Assembly: GCA_019155205.2 (NCBI GenBank)
Contig: JAHNZQ020000172.1
Location: 3,455 to 67,454, forward strand
DNA length: 64,000 nt
From: Gracilaria vermiculophylla
Taxonomy: Eukaryota; Rhodophyta; Florideophyceae; Gracilariales; Gracilariaceae
Reading direction: 5' to 3'
Positions 30,824 to 41,271 of the stretch are shown here, piece after piece; position 1 is the first letter of the stretch, and each line of letters starts with the position of its first letter. The notes beneath the pieces were generated by a model. That model was not told where the DNA came from, ran no database searches, and saw only the letters and a program-made list of their open reading frames with translations. A program made the translations under genes and the position numbers.

Positions 30824-30870
30824 GTTATAACTGTTACGGTCGATGACAATTGTAACAGTACAGGGGAAAT

Positions 30871-31900
30871 ATGTCAGACAATTCTGATGAGCGAGAGAGT
30901 GGAGAACAAGGAAATGAATATTCATCGGGGACTGGTAATTTGGATGCATAAGCCTTTCGAACGTTCAATGAGGCTCTATACCAACTCATTGGCGATCCGG
31001 TTCCCCCACCACCCAACTCATCTCGTAAAATTGAGAAACAATATCTAAAAGAATAGGAAAAGCACTCTAAAGAAATGATGGAAGCTTAAAAAGAATGTAA
31101 CTGGCGTAATGAACACCGGTGGTATAAATTTACATCCACGTTCAGACCTGAATCAATCGGCTACTTGTCGAAAGCTACAGCTGTCCGAAGGATAACATTT
31201 TTGAACGAGAGAATTGTGTACGTTCGTCGGCAACAAGGATATAAACTTGAAAAAGCTCTGATCGATTGATTAGAACAACCTACTTTCATTCCTTTACCAC
31301 AAGAACAAACAACGGAAAATGGAATCCCGACAGAGCCATCTGCCGCCCCAATGCAGAAGAACATTGGAGACGTGGCGCACGAATTAATTCAATCATCAGA
31401 TGCCCAGACACAGTACAAGGAACTCCAAAGAGAAGGACGATACCTGGGAAATCGCCAAGGTGAGGTACTACAGTCGGCATCAGCAAAACGCACATTACAG
31501 GAAATGTTGCTCAATATATGCGCGAACTCTTTTCAAAACCATGGAACAATTCAATCCTCTCAGAAAGATGCATATCGCACATGCCACTCATCTGGTTTCA
31601 ATGATATGATTAAGGCTTGTCAAAGACGATGTATGTACGGAGGAGGATTTGACGAAGATATTCAAGGAGCATTAGACTTTTATGATTCAATGGTCAGACG
31701 TTGTCGCCTAACAGACATTGAAAAAGCCGAAGCCTTGCCAGCAATACTTCGTGATGATGCATTGTCTTTCTACATGAAAACATTTCGAGTAGGAGATTTG
31801 TACCAGAATATTTTGGAGAAGATAACCCACGACTATGTCAATGACGAACATAGAAATCGTACCTTAATCACTACGATGTTGGTCACGACTTTACCTTGGG
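30871..31900 (+). pseudogene. Gypsy E gag
   Basis: ATG at 30871 starts MSDNSDERESGEQGN. The frame is interrupted by TAA/TAG codons (near 30950, 31054, 31087 and 31267), then stays open from 31351 to 31935. Capsid-like segment GGFDEDIQGALDFYDSMVRR and EKAEALPAILRDDALSFY is typical of Ty3/gypsy gag. The ATG at 31351 is internal, not the native start. Confidence 0.72.
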
Positions 31901-32490
31901 CTACCGGATTTTCTTCGCATCGATCACGGAAGTAATTTCGTGTCAAAAGAGTTTCTAGACCTTTCTGAAGCAGAAGGAATTCGTATACTACCGTCGCCCA
32001 TCGAATATCCATCCACAATGTCCCACGTTGAAAGGTACCATGGGCCCCTCCGAGTTGCATTTGAGAAGATCCGAGCATCACTACCTCACTCAAAGACCGA
32101 TGTAGACTGTCTCCAAATGGCCGTCAAATATGTGAACGACACAATAGGTCCTGAAAGCCTTTGCCCAACCCTCTTGTTTTTGGCTCTATACCCCGTCCGG
32201 CCCGCAGGACCCCGTCAGGCACTCAACTCCAACGTGTAAGAGCAATTGATTTCGCCATGGACGCAGTCCAAAAGGAACAAGCAAAGCGTCGTGTCTCTTT
32301 TGGTCTTCGCCATTACAACGGCCCCAAGACCAAGAAACAAAGCAGCAATCTGGAGAAACTACCTTCTAGGGCTCCTATATATATCTACAGAGAGCACACA
32401 AATACGTGGGAACGACCATTCAAGTTCATCCAAATCGGAAAAGAAATTGTTGTTATCCAAATGCAACACAGCCGCCGCATATTTCGTTCC
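31900..32490 (+). pseudogene. Gypsy E integrase, C-terminal half
   Basis: Frame with DHGSNFVSKEFLDLSEAEGI (second catalytic Asp at the start), then MSHVERYHGPLR (catalytic Glu region), VKYVNDTIGPESLCPTLL and the C-terminal RAIDFAMDAVQKEQAKRR...NTWERPFKF. Standard for this integrase branch. A frame change near 32200 breaks it. It ends at the B1 junction. Confidence 0.78.
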
Positions 32491-32492
32491 TT

Positions 32493-32880
32493 GGGGTCGC
32501 GGTCTCAGATCATCGTGGTTGGTGTTCCATACTTGGAAAACAAGTGTGTGTCGAAGAGCCCAAAAGTCTTCTGTGCAGATGCAGCCTTGGAGGTTGGGAT
32601 AGAAAGAGCTCGATTTGAGAGTTTGTCCACGATCACAAGGATGGCATCCTGGCCGTTCCTGTTGCGGGGGAGCTCCGTGACGAAATCGAAGTAGATGATG
32701 TCCCAACATCGTTGAGGGATCGGGAGTGGCTGTAGGCGTCCTGGCGGAGCCACGTTGGGTGTTTTGTTCACCTGACATGATCGACATTTGGGCACGAAAT
32801 TCAAGATATCCCGGTACATCTTGGGCCAATATGCGTGGCGCATACTGTGTAATACGTCTTATCGGCTCCACGATGCCCGA
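32493..32880 (-). pseudogene. Gypsy B1 integrase, N-terminal half
   Basis: Zinc domain end CRSCQVNKTP, core start FDFVTELPRNRNGQDAILVI, SNRALSIPTSK and FSKYGTPTTMI, followed by a stop and DRDP. Cut within the second catalytic block. Confidence 0.75.
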
Positions 32881-33685
32881 GTCCATGAAAGTGCTGCATT
32901 AGCTTCGTGCGCAATGGCCCTTCGGGGATGTACATGCGTGCTGGGAGAGTGCCAGTCCAGTAGATGACTCCCTCATTGGAGTTGAAGTTGTTCGGTAGGC
33001 GTGTGATGGAATGGTTGGGAGAATAGTCGGAGTTGAGTAGTTTTGTAGCAAGAGCATCCGCAGCATACGCAGCCCGTACACTGTTCTGGAGGTCGTTGAA
33101 CTGTGCCATAAGAGCGCACACACGCGGGGGTTCGTGGTCAGGACGGCAGCTGAGGGCATCGGGGGCGACATTCTTGGTCCCAGCGATAAGCTTAATGTCG
33201 AAGGAAAATTCCGGGATCTCGTCCAACCAGCAACACTGGCGACCGGACAGCTTGGGTTGCGTCTGGAGGTACGTGTTCGGATCATGATCCATCAAGGGCG
33301 TGAAGTGCCGTCCGCGAAGATAAGGGCTCCACGTGCGGATTGCAGTCATTGCAGCAAGGAGTTCTTGATCGCCGGTATCCCAGCGGGTCTCAGGGAGGGA
33401 GAGGCGGTGGGATAAGAATGGTATGGGATGCCCCGCCTGTGACAGCGTGGGACCGACGGCGAATCGGGAAGCGTCGGTAGCAAAAACCAACTTTTTGGAG
33501 GCGGCCGCGTGTGCCAGAACTGGCGCTGATGTCAAAGAGTTCTTAATGACGGTGAAGGCATTGGCCTGCTTTGAGCCCCATTGAAAAACGCGTGAGCGCA
33601 GTAGATCCAAGATTGGGCGGAGTATGTGTGCAAAGCCTTTGACAAAACGCCGATAGAAGTTGGCGAGGCCCAGAAACTGCTGCAC
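32801..33685 (-). pseudogene. Gypsy B1 RNase H and integrase zinc domain
   Basis: Long minus frame (294 codons). It starts in the RT connection (QQFLGLANFYRRFVKGF), then RNase H with FATDASRFAVGPTLSQ, FLSHRLSLPETRW and GTKNVAPDALSCRPDH, and ends in the integrase lead HGLGHRGADKTYYTV. The usual RNase H Glu region is TGDQELLA. This part of B1 stays open and is highly similar to B2, so the divergence of the two is recent. Confidence 0.85.
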
Positions 33686-33709
33686 ATGGCGGATGTTCCG
33701 GGGTGTTGT

Positions 33710-34367
33710 TCAGTCGCGAACCGCAGTGATAAGGTGATCCTGCGTGGCGATTCGCTGGGCAGATATTCTGAAGCCAAGGAAGTCCACTTCGCGAGCACCA
33801 AAAGCACATTTGCTCAATTTTGCGAACAGCTGGTTTTTGCGAAGTGCCTCGAGGACATCACGCAAATGCATCTTGTGTTCCTCGAGTGAACGACTGTAGA
33901 CGAGGATATCATCCAGATACAGTACAAGACAATGGCCATTCAAGGGACGTAGGACGGAGGTGATAAGTCGTGAGAAGGCGGCTGGCGCGTTGGTGAGTCC
34001 AAAGCACAGGACGCGCCACTCGAAAGATCCAAATCGGGTCCTTATGGCTGTCTTATGGCAGTCATCTCCTTGATGCGCATTTGGTGTTAGGCGCCCACTA
34101 AATCGATCTGATAGAAGAATTCGCGCCCGCCACCTGATCCATAGCTTCATCGATGAGGGGAAGGGGAGTGGAGTCCGCGATGGTTATGCGGTTGGGGCCA
34201 CGATAGTCGCAAACCATACGGAGCTCTCCCGATTTCTTTTTCAAGAGGAAGACGGGTGCTCCGTAAGGGGAGGCTGAAGGGCGAAGGAGGCCTTTCCGGA
34301 GTAGGGCATCCAATGTGTTGCGAAGAACGAGGAGTTCCTGTGCAGAGAGCCGAATGACGGGTCGCAC
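33710..34367 (-). pseudogene. Gypsy B1 reverse transcriptase
   Basis: Fingers motif SPYGAPVFLLKKKSGELRM, IADSTPLPLIDEAMDQV, a frame slip near 34100, then SFEWRVLCFGLTNAPAAFS and the catalytic LVLYLDDILVYSRS (about 33900). B2 shows the intact frame order. Inactive because of the frame slip. Confidence 0.83.
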
Positions 34368-34804
34368 AGGGGGCGGTTCATCACTCCGCTCCCAAAGTTG
34401 ATTTTAAAATCGAACTCGCGAAATGGCGGCAGAGTATCGATGAACTCTTACCGAAAAACATCTTGAACCTCGTCAGCAACTTCCGTTCGATCGGGATGGC
34501 AGTTGGCGGAGGACGCCGGGCTGAGTCGAGTAGCGTACAGTTCGCATGATCGCTTCTTGGCCAATCTGCGGAGTCGTTTGAAGGATATCGTCGGTATCGT
34601 TTCCGTATTCGACCGCGTGTCAGGAGATACGGAGCGACAAGGGTGTATGGTGAAGCTCGATCCATCGGTGCGACTGATGGAGAGCGAGTGTCACAACCAA
34701 TCGATGGTTGGTAGTGTCTAACGGAGTCACTGACGGCCTACCGTAATCAAGGGTTGTTTATTGCTGTGCTCCTTCATCTTGATTTCATACGCTGTTATTG
34801 ATGC

Positions 34805-35035
34805 TCAGCAATCTTTCATAAAGATAGTTGCTTCTGCTTCCGCCAAAATCGGGGTGGTGGAGCTGTCTCTTAGTTCCGTTTGGCAGAAGCGCGAGGGTTT
34901 GAAAGGGAGGTTACAAAATTTGGCGGCAGCAGGGGAGAGAAAGGCGTGAGAAGCGCCTGGGTCGAGATGGAAGGCAACGCTGAGGCCATTCAGAGTAGCT
35001 TCGTACATCACCTCGCCCGTGGGGTTCACACCCAC
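34805..35035 (-). pseudogene. Gypsy B1 aspartic protease
   Basis: The active-site stretch reads HLDPGASHAFLSPAAAKF, i.e. D-P-G-A instead of D-S/T-G-A. The same Pro is in B2. Surrounding residues (AFHLDPGA, EATIFMKDC) otherwise fit retropepsin. Probably inactive, or an unusual protease. Confidence 0.65.
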
Positions 35036-35159
35036 AGCTGAAAGGGTAGGAATAGTGGTGTGGGATGCATGTGCAATATCTTGTGGGGAGTGGAGGTCGA
35101 GAGCAGAAGAATTGGGGGGAGGCGCACCTATGTGCAGCGGCTCTAGTTTTTTGCCCGCG

Positions 35160-36646
35160 ATTGCTTATCACGCGAGGCATACACTAGGAGTTTGCAACAG
35201 GGGTGGTTCGGATCACTCCATGAGCGCTGCCTACAGCGTGTACACCGATCATGAGCCCCGATAAATGCTATTGTGGTCTTCATTGAACATCTCCGCTACT
35301 CTCTATGATTGCGAATGGGCTTCCTTATCGATATCGGTGGGGTCAGGGAGGTTTGTCGAACTCGTTCCGGAGCGACGCTCTTGGTGGTTATGACTGCCCC
35401 TCTGGTGAGATTTTCCAGACTGCTCAGAAGCGCTGGGAGCCGTCGTGCGCCATTTACCAGCTGTATGAAGCGTACGAACAAAGTTCAAGGCGTGTTACAG
35501 ATCGGAAGGGCATCCCGTGAGGTAGTGCTCCGATAATTCGCATCTGTAGGACGCCGGGAGGGACAAATGCAGATAGCTATAGGCCTCAGAAAAAAAAGTT
35601 TCACATGTATCAACGAGGTGTATGAATCGATTGAGATGGTCTTCCATGGTGCCGTGGAGACGAAACTGGATAAGTTTCAAGCGTGCCTCCGCTAGCTTTT
35701 TTGTGGGGACAAAGGCCGTCAGTGGTCCGGCTTCGAGAGCCTCCAAAAACGTGAAGGTTTTCCCATGGCGTCTTGCTGGATTGTACCAGCGATTCGCTGC
35801 CTTTTGGAGTTGGAAGCCCGCTATGTGCACTTCCTGGGGTGCCGTTACTGCAGAAAAAAGTAATCTGACTTTGCGGATGCCCAAAATGAAGTCTTTCACG
35901 CACTCAGAAGATCTTTCATCCTGTCTTGCGGCATATGTGATATTGCATGCGGCATTGATAGCGTTTGCAATATCCGAATGGCTGGTAAGCGGTTTACCTT
36001 GGGCACATAGCTCGGCCGCCATTGCTGTTGGCTGAGAATGCGTTTCGGGGACTGTCTGTCCTATTTGTGTGTCCGGGCTAACGACCGAGGCATCCGGGTG
36101 GGCTTCGACAGGAGACTCTTCCTGAATCCTGTGCTGAGGCATGTCGAGGGCCACCGCGGTTGGATTGGTGGGGAGCGGATATAGGCGGTTTTGGGGTACC
36201 GCTTAGGACTTGAAAGCTTCGGAACGACGTTCAAGAGTCTCTACGTGCCCCGAAATCCGTATCTCCTAGTGTCGCATCTGCACAGACAGTGCCTCCATGG
36301 CGTTTTGTTGGCTGCGCAGAGAGCGAAAGATTGTACCGAGTGGGATTGAGTCTCTCCACCCTGACACATGCTCGACCTCATGAACCAGTCGCGGCTTGGA
36401 GCGCGGCAAGAGAGCAATCTCCTGAGAGGGCAAGCGTTGGTGTTGGCCAGCCTCTGCGTTGTAGTACACTGCCGGTTCCATTTAAGCAGCGGCCGCAGCA
36501 GTTGGGGCAGCAACCACCCCGGCTATCATAGATCGGGTGCGTGGTCCATCTAGTTCGTTTCCGGGCGGCGGGGTTAAACGACGTGGTGGACGTCTTGAAC
36601 TAGACGTGGCAGATATCTTCCGCAAACGGGGATCATTAGAGCTCAT
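35160..36646 (-). pseudogene. Gypsy B1 gag
   Basis: First ATG after the LTR at 36646 (MSSNDPRLRKISATSSSR), with stops near 36480 and 36270. The capsid segment MAAELCAQGKPLTSHSDIAN to YLHLSLPASYRCELSEHY runs to 35495. After a frame change, a zinc-knuckle-like DRCTRCRQRSWSD lies near 35220. The equivalent B2 frame is intact over 292 codons. Confidence 0.72.
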
Positions 36647-36722
36647 GAAACACGGGGGAAAAGGGGAAATAAGAGGAGAAAAGGGGAAAAAAGGGGGGAT
36701 AAGGGGAGGAGGGAGGGAGTAT
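36647..36722. repeat. G/A-rich leader tract of gypsy B1
   Basis: About 75 bp built from repeated GGGGAAAA-like words between the LTR side and gag. Purine-only on the plus strand over most of its length. Confidence 0.6.
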
Positions 36723-36755
36723 CAAGCGGGAGGATCGTAAAACGATGCTACCAAA

Positions 36756-37107
36756 TGTAACACAGGAGAGTTAGAAGAAGTCTGACCAGACCCACGCTCT
36801 TCTTCAGGGTGGGTCTGGCTGTGTTTTATAGTGAATCTTAAAACTAGACGTTAAGCGTCTTACCTTCTACTTTATCTACTTGTACGTTCGTAACGCACGG
36901 CGCTATGTCATCGTGCGCTTTAACTGTGCGAGGCGTGTTAGAAGTGCTTGAAGCACACGACGCAATGTTTCGAAGTGGTTTGAACCAAGCGTCGTGCTGA
37001 CAAAATGAAGTTTTCTTGTGCGCTGCGTTGCGAAGTGCAGGGACAAGGCTTGCAGTTTGAAGCGCGAATCGCTTGAATCGCTAGGGTATATGGCTGGATT
37101 TGTTACA
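36756..37107 (-). repeat. Gypsy B1 5' LTR, 352 bp
   Basis: Bounded by TGTAACA...TGTTACA inverted termini. On the minus strand the internal side reads TTTGGTAGCATCG, so a TGG-type primer site two bases from the LTR is plausible. The outer flank enters the ABC transporter relic. The 3' partner is missing. Confidence 0.75.
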
Positions 37108-38830
37108 CATTGACCGTATCATTGATACCATTGTGATATCTAGCAACGAAGCAGACTTCAATACCAAGGCTGCGTACTGTTTCGACGTTATCTATTGCCT
37201 CAGCAGCTAAAGCGTTAGCTATTGCGAAATCTTTCTTGGCTCCAGAATCAATCCTCGATACAGATGACCAGCGTAAGACACCAACAGTTTAAAAATGCGA
37301 TTATGAGACCCGCTAGCATTTTCCCAATGAGATTGACCCGCACACCATAGAGATCATCAGTTAGACTCTTAAAAGCACCAGCATCTGCAGAAAGAAGGGT
37401 AGTCAATCAACCAAGAGAGTTCTCTTCCATGTCGAAATATCCAGTCTCCTTACGAAGCAGGGATCTAAATGCGAGCCTTCGCAATTTCTTCGTTAGCCTC
37501 TCGCCTGAGACACCGAGGGATGCATGTTGCATGATATTTCCAACAAACGCCATTGTTCCGAAAACAACATAAGACAGAGCCCAGAATCTCACATCACCAC
37601 TTTCATTAGTTCCAGCCATAATATCAAAGAGTTCAACTAATTAAATAAAAGCAAGAGGCCATATGATTCCGCCCAAGACCGCATCCGCAGTTCCAACGAA
37701 TATTAACAGCCACTCAGAAGAGTTCATTCTCAACGTTTTGCATAAAGAGCCCTTTATCCAGATCGGGACCTTTTCCTTCTTGTTCATCTACAGCATCGAT
37801 TGCATGTGCTGTAGAATCTCCCTTAGTCTGGCTGACACTCAATGCCAAGCCACTTGTAGCAGCTAGAGGTCGCCCTTCATCGTCACCATATTCAGCGTAT
37901 GCCTTCTTTTTCTCTTCCATCTTTTCTTTCTCTATTTTTTGTAACTCAATTAAACCTCTGTAAAAACCTTGCTCATTTCGAACAAATGCGTCATGCGGAC
38001 CCCGATTAATAACATATCCATTCTGCATCGCTTTGGGCGCCAGCGCCTAAAGTGATGGAAAAGAAAACGAGGAACACATCATCAGGTGACATCTCTTTGT
38101 TGCGAACGAGTACAGAGCCGTACCAAAATGCAAGTCCATATGTCGATAGGATGAGTAGCATGCTGGTTCCAAGCCCACACCCTGTGGAAACGGAAGCTTT
38201 GACAGCAGATATGTATGCCTCTTCAAGTGAGGCTTCGTAGCGCCTAACTTCGTCTTCCTGACCGCGGAAAGCAGTAAAAGTACGAATAAGACTGAAAACC
38301 GCAAATACAATTGCACCAGCTCCGCTGTAGACACGGAGACCACCACCGGTGGCTTCCGCAGATACATTGACAAAAACAGCACCAGCGATCATAAGCAAAG
38401 GCGTTACGGCGTTCATGACGAAAGTGAGTTTCCAGCCACACGCGCAGCCAATGATGATACCAAAGACGAAGTGTGTGAGGTACTGGGGAGCAGTGGCGAA
38501 TTTATCTGCAATACCCGCTTGAATCAGATTGATATCGTTAACGACGATGTGAGTGAGCGCCCCCGCCTCGTTATCTTCATAGAAGTCGCAATCCTGTGCT
38601 TTGAGACAGTCAAAGACGCGGAGGCGGAGATTGTTGCCTATGCTTTTGGCAGCAGAAAGCGCAAAGAACAACTGCAAGAAAGAGATGGCGAATGCAACAA
38701 AAAAGATGATGAGGAAAAGATTGGTAGTATCCTCAACCTTTTCGTTTACGCCATCGGAAAATCCAATTTGGACGTTACCCGAAGCATTATTGGGCACAGC
38801 AGCAGATTCGTTATTTATTCGCCCTAATGA
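37108..38830 (-). pseudogene. P-glycoprotein-type ABC transporter (ABCB), remnant without NBDs
   Basis: Minus strand. First transmembrane domain 38830-38045 (NLFLIIFFVAFAISFLQLFF, CDFYEDNEAGALTHIVVNDI, FRGQEDEVRRYEASLEEAY). At 38045 it jumps straight to the tail of nucleotide-binding domain 1 (MQNGYVINRGPHDAFVRNEQ) and the inter-half linker. Second transmembrane domain 37700-37290 (GERLTKKLRRLAFRSLLRKE, TGYFDMEENSLG) and a further piece 37250-37115 (ANALAAEAIDNVETVRSLGI). Walker A, signature and Walker B of NBD1 are gone, NBD2 is absent, and stops occur near 37640 and 37400. The ancestor would be a plasma-membrane drug/lipid exporter. Gypsy B1 sits directly at its 3' end. Confidence 0.85.
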
Positions 38831-38867
38831 GACAGTCAGAACTTGCAGAAGAACGCCATGTCCTTAT

Positions 38868-39162
38868 AAGAGGGGATAGCGTAATGGGGGAGCAGAACAA
38901 ACAAACACATTTACGGAGCAGCGCGCTCTCGGAACACGGGAACCAATATGTTGAAACCTCTTCGACTACGACAGATAAAAAAAAGGGTAGCTATTTATAC
39001 CAAGGACAGAGCAGTGATCCAATTGCAAAGCGGAGGGCATCAAAAACAAGTGTCGATACCGAACAGAGTTAGCGCATATCTATTGCAGTAGTGTCCGATA
39101 CGATGAGCTGTGTCATAAAGCCGTCACAACAGCAGAAACCATCACTGAGTCCGACACAACCG
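38868..39162. repeat. Dispersed repeat R34, copy 2 (non-satellite part)
   Basis: Relative of 18432-18722 in the same orientation and with the same order: unique-looking 290 bp, then satellite. TATA-like TATTTATACC near 38990. It abuts the ABC relic. Confidence 0.75.
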
Positions 39163-39333
39163 AACGATCACAAGCATATCGATATAAATCATTGGTAACG
39201 ATCACAAGCATATCGATACAATTCATTCATAACGATCACAAGCATATCGATACAAATCATTCATAACGATCACAAGCATATCGATACAAATCATTCATAA
39301 CGATCACAAGCATATCGATACAAATCATTCACA
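39163..39333. repeat. 34-bp tandem satellite, 5 units
   Basis: Five units with the core ACGATCACAAGCATATCGAT. The last three are almost identical, so the array grew recently. Each unit holds the palindrome ATCGAT. No spacers, so not a CRISPR array. Confidence 0.9.
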
Positions 39334-39342
39334 ATACTACTG

Positions 39343-39974
39343 CAGCAATGATCGAAATGGCGATCATGGTCATCTCCATTCGGGTGGCATATCGAAACAA
39401 CATGAAGTACGGAACGAAAGCGTACTTTGGGCGTTCAACATCCTTCTCCGTCCTTCGTCGAAAAAGAGATTTCAGAGAGGATTTTCTTTTCGACGTGGAT
39501 GAGGATTATTGCATTATTTCGGCCCATAGATCTTGCATCGAAACAGACGACAGCTCTGATGCGCCTACTCTCGATAGTGCTTTTCCGTCAACCCGAAAAT
39601 CATACGGGTTTACCGTGAACGATGCTAATCAAGAACCGCAGCACCGAAGTCAGTATTCCGAAGGTGGCATGTTCTCAGAGGATGGAGATGGTTCGGAGCC
39701 GCAGACCCTGTACACGAAGTCGAAATTTGGGTACTACGGCTCCTCGGACGATTCGGAGCCTAAAAGGATTTCCAAAAGATCAAGGGCGGCAAGAGCGAGA
39801 ACTTCAAGGCCGTCCGACGTGTGCGGCGGGGCCGGACTGCGGGTGATGCACTGCGGGGTTTTGGTGAACGTAGAGCACGGCGGGGTCAGGCTCAGGGCGG
39901 TGCATGATGTCGAGTTGTTCGTTGGCGCGCACCGCGTAAAACTGCTTGCGTTTGGGCACAGAGTGGGGGTGTGA
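39343..39974 (+). CDS. Possible terminal exon of a membrane protein (weak TMEM184/Ost-alpha-like start)
   Basis: The frame opens right after TACTACTGCAG (39332-39342), a good branch-point/3' splice-site look-alike, then reads MIEMAIMVISIRVAYRNNMKYG. A short hydrophobic segment followed by a long polar, acidic, Ser-rich tail (DDSSDAPTLDSAFPSTRKSYG, GGMFSEDGDGSEPQ) resembles the last membrane helix and cytoplasmic tail of a transporter. The IEM...A pattern is reminiscent of the TMEM184/organic solute transporter alpha family, but similarity is too short to claim. The last 60 codons (after about 39780) are GC-rich and may not belong. Confidence 0.35.
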
Positions 39975-40230
39975 GAGATGTCCCATCTTAACGGATCGGC
40001 GACGGAGTGGCGAACGTGCGGGCCGTATCGCTTCTGTTGCTGTTTGCTCTCCGTTTTGGGCACTCTTCGTGACCAGCCCAAGGATGCATTTGACTCGAAC
40101 TTTTCGCCCAGCCCAAGGCGTCATCATCCATTGCTGCAACCGCTACAGCCGCAGCTGCAGGCGCAGCCTGTTCTGCCGTGCACTCCGGATCGTTCACCTG
40201 CACGTGCGGCTTCTTGCTGCTATGCCCCAA
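39734..40230 (-). other. GC-rich minus-strand coding-like region
   Basis: The minus strand has overlapping open frames with protein-like pieces (KRKQFYAVRANEQLDIMHRP, then EQAAPAAAAVAVAAMDDDALG). They need at least one frame change to join. No domain. It overlaps the tail of the plus frame ending at 39974, so only one can be real here. Likely host sequence. Confidence 0.3.
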
Positions 40231-40983
40231 CCGCTTTCTGCTGGCCCGCCCCTGAAAAGGGCCAAACGGAAGTCTTTAGATCCTTTACAGTTCATTTTTG
40301 CCGCTCATACCTCGCACCCCAGATCTCTCGCTCTTTCTTTTCCCTTTCACCCTCGTGATCTTGATCCCCCATCCAGTATGCCTCGTCACAAGTACGCTCC
40401 GTCGAAATCACATACCGCCATCGCTAATCTTGTCACACAATATGCGGGCACTCTTCTTACGCCCTGTCTTCTTCACTCTGCACGCAGGGCAAAAAGTGAA
40501 AACAAAAGCACTCACCGTCTTCCACACACAAAAAGTCTCAGTACTATTTTGCGTACAACTGGATGAATGAATAACGAAGATTCTGAGGAAGACGTTCCAG
40601 ACCAAAATGTTCTCCAAATCGTTTGATGGAAGAGCCGAAAACCTAAACGAAAAAGAGTCCGCGACCGGGGCGCGTAACAAAATTTTACGTGTGACTGCCA
40701 AATACCAGAATCGTCCCGGTCATGTTCAGCACATGGAAAATTTACAAGGAGACGCTGCGCTGGAAACGCTATTGGAAAATAGAAACCATGAATCAGGACA
40801 ACCAACAACGATCACGATTTCTACGACCATAATTTTCTGGCTGCATGGTCAAGTTCCGAAAAAACCCTCCGCTGCCGCCGCCGCCACCCCCGCCGCCGAC
40901 TATATCGGAAGCAGAAAAAATTCAAGATCCAGGTGAGATCGTGAACCTTTACTGAAGCCATTTGAAGGAAAGTAGAGATTTAT
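40231..40983. other. No gene assigned
   Basis: The plus frame 40607-40936 (MFSKSFDGRAENLNEKES...) is open and ends in an Ala/Pro-rich stretch (KKPSAAAAATPAAD), but has no motif. It could be an exon; otherwise nothing is seen before the copia-2 LTR. Confidence 0.3.
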
Positions 40984-41264
40984 TGTAAATAGGTGTAGTA
41001 CAGAGCTTAGGATAAACTTGAGTAAACGCACTGTTGTTTTATCTCGATGACTTGGCTTGACTTCTATCATTCATCAAACCTGGTCTGCAATTCTTTCTTA
41101 TATAGTGTTATCATAATTTTCTATAATGTTCTAGAACTTCTAATAGTTTCTATCATAAAGCATAATATACTTCTACATAATTTCTTCTACAGAACATTCC
41201 AGAAGTCTCTAGATATTACCAGTTTCTAATTGCTTCCTAGAAGCTTCTAGATGCTTCTACAACA
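40984..41264 (-). repeat. Copia-2 3' LTR, 281 bp
   Basis: TGTAAATAGG...CTACAACA. Pair of 44677-44957 and sister of the copia-1 LTR. Confidence 0.9.
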
Positions 41265-41271
41265 CACCCTC

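Larger units (their letters stand above)
30824..32490 (+). mobile_element. Gypsy E: Ty3/gypsy element deleted from gag straight to integrase
   Basis: The plus strand reads gag from 30871 and, after a short break near 31900, the second half of integrase to about 32490. Protease, RT, RNase H and the integrase N-terminus are absent. At the right it abuts gypsy B1 in opposite orientation. Confidence 0.75.
32491..37107 (-). mobile_element. Gypsy B1: Ty3/gypsy element with 5' LTR, truncated in integrase
   Basis: Minus order: LTR (36756-37107), gag (36646-35160), protease (35035-34805), RT (34367-33710), RNase H (33685-32900) and integrase (32880-32493), cut at the DRDP motif. The 3' LTR and integrase end are lost at the junction with gypsy E. 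Very similar to gypsy B2 (60950-64000). Inserted next to, or in, the ABC transporter relic. Confidence 0.88.

Noticed and set aside
31351..31353. ATG at 31351 as the start of gypsy E gag
   Set aside because: The same frame extends upstream to 30871 with gag-like sequence interrupted only by point stops.
39163..39333. 34-bp repeats as a CRISPR array
   Set aside because: The units are directly joined without variable spacers, and the genome is eukaryotic.
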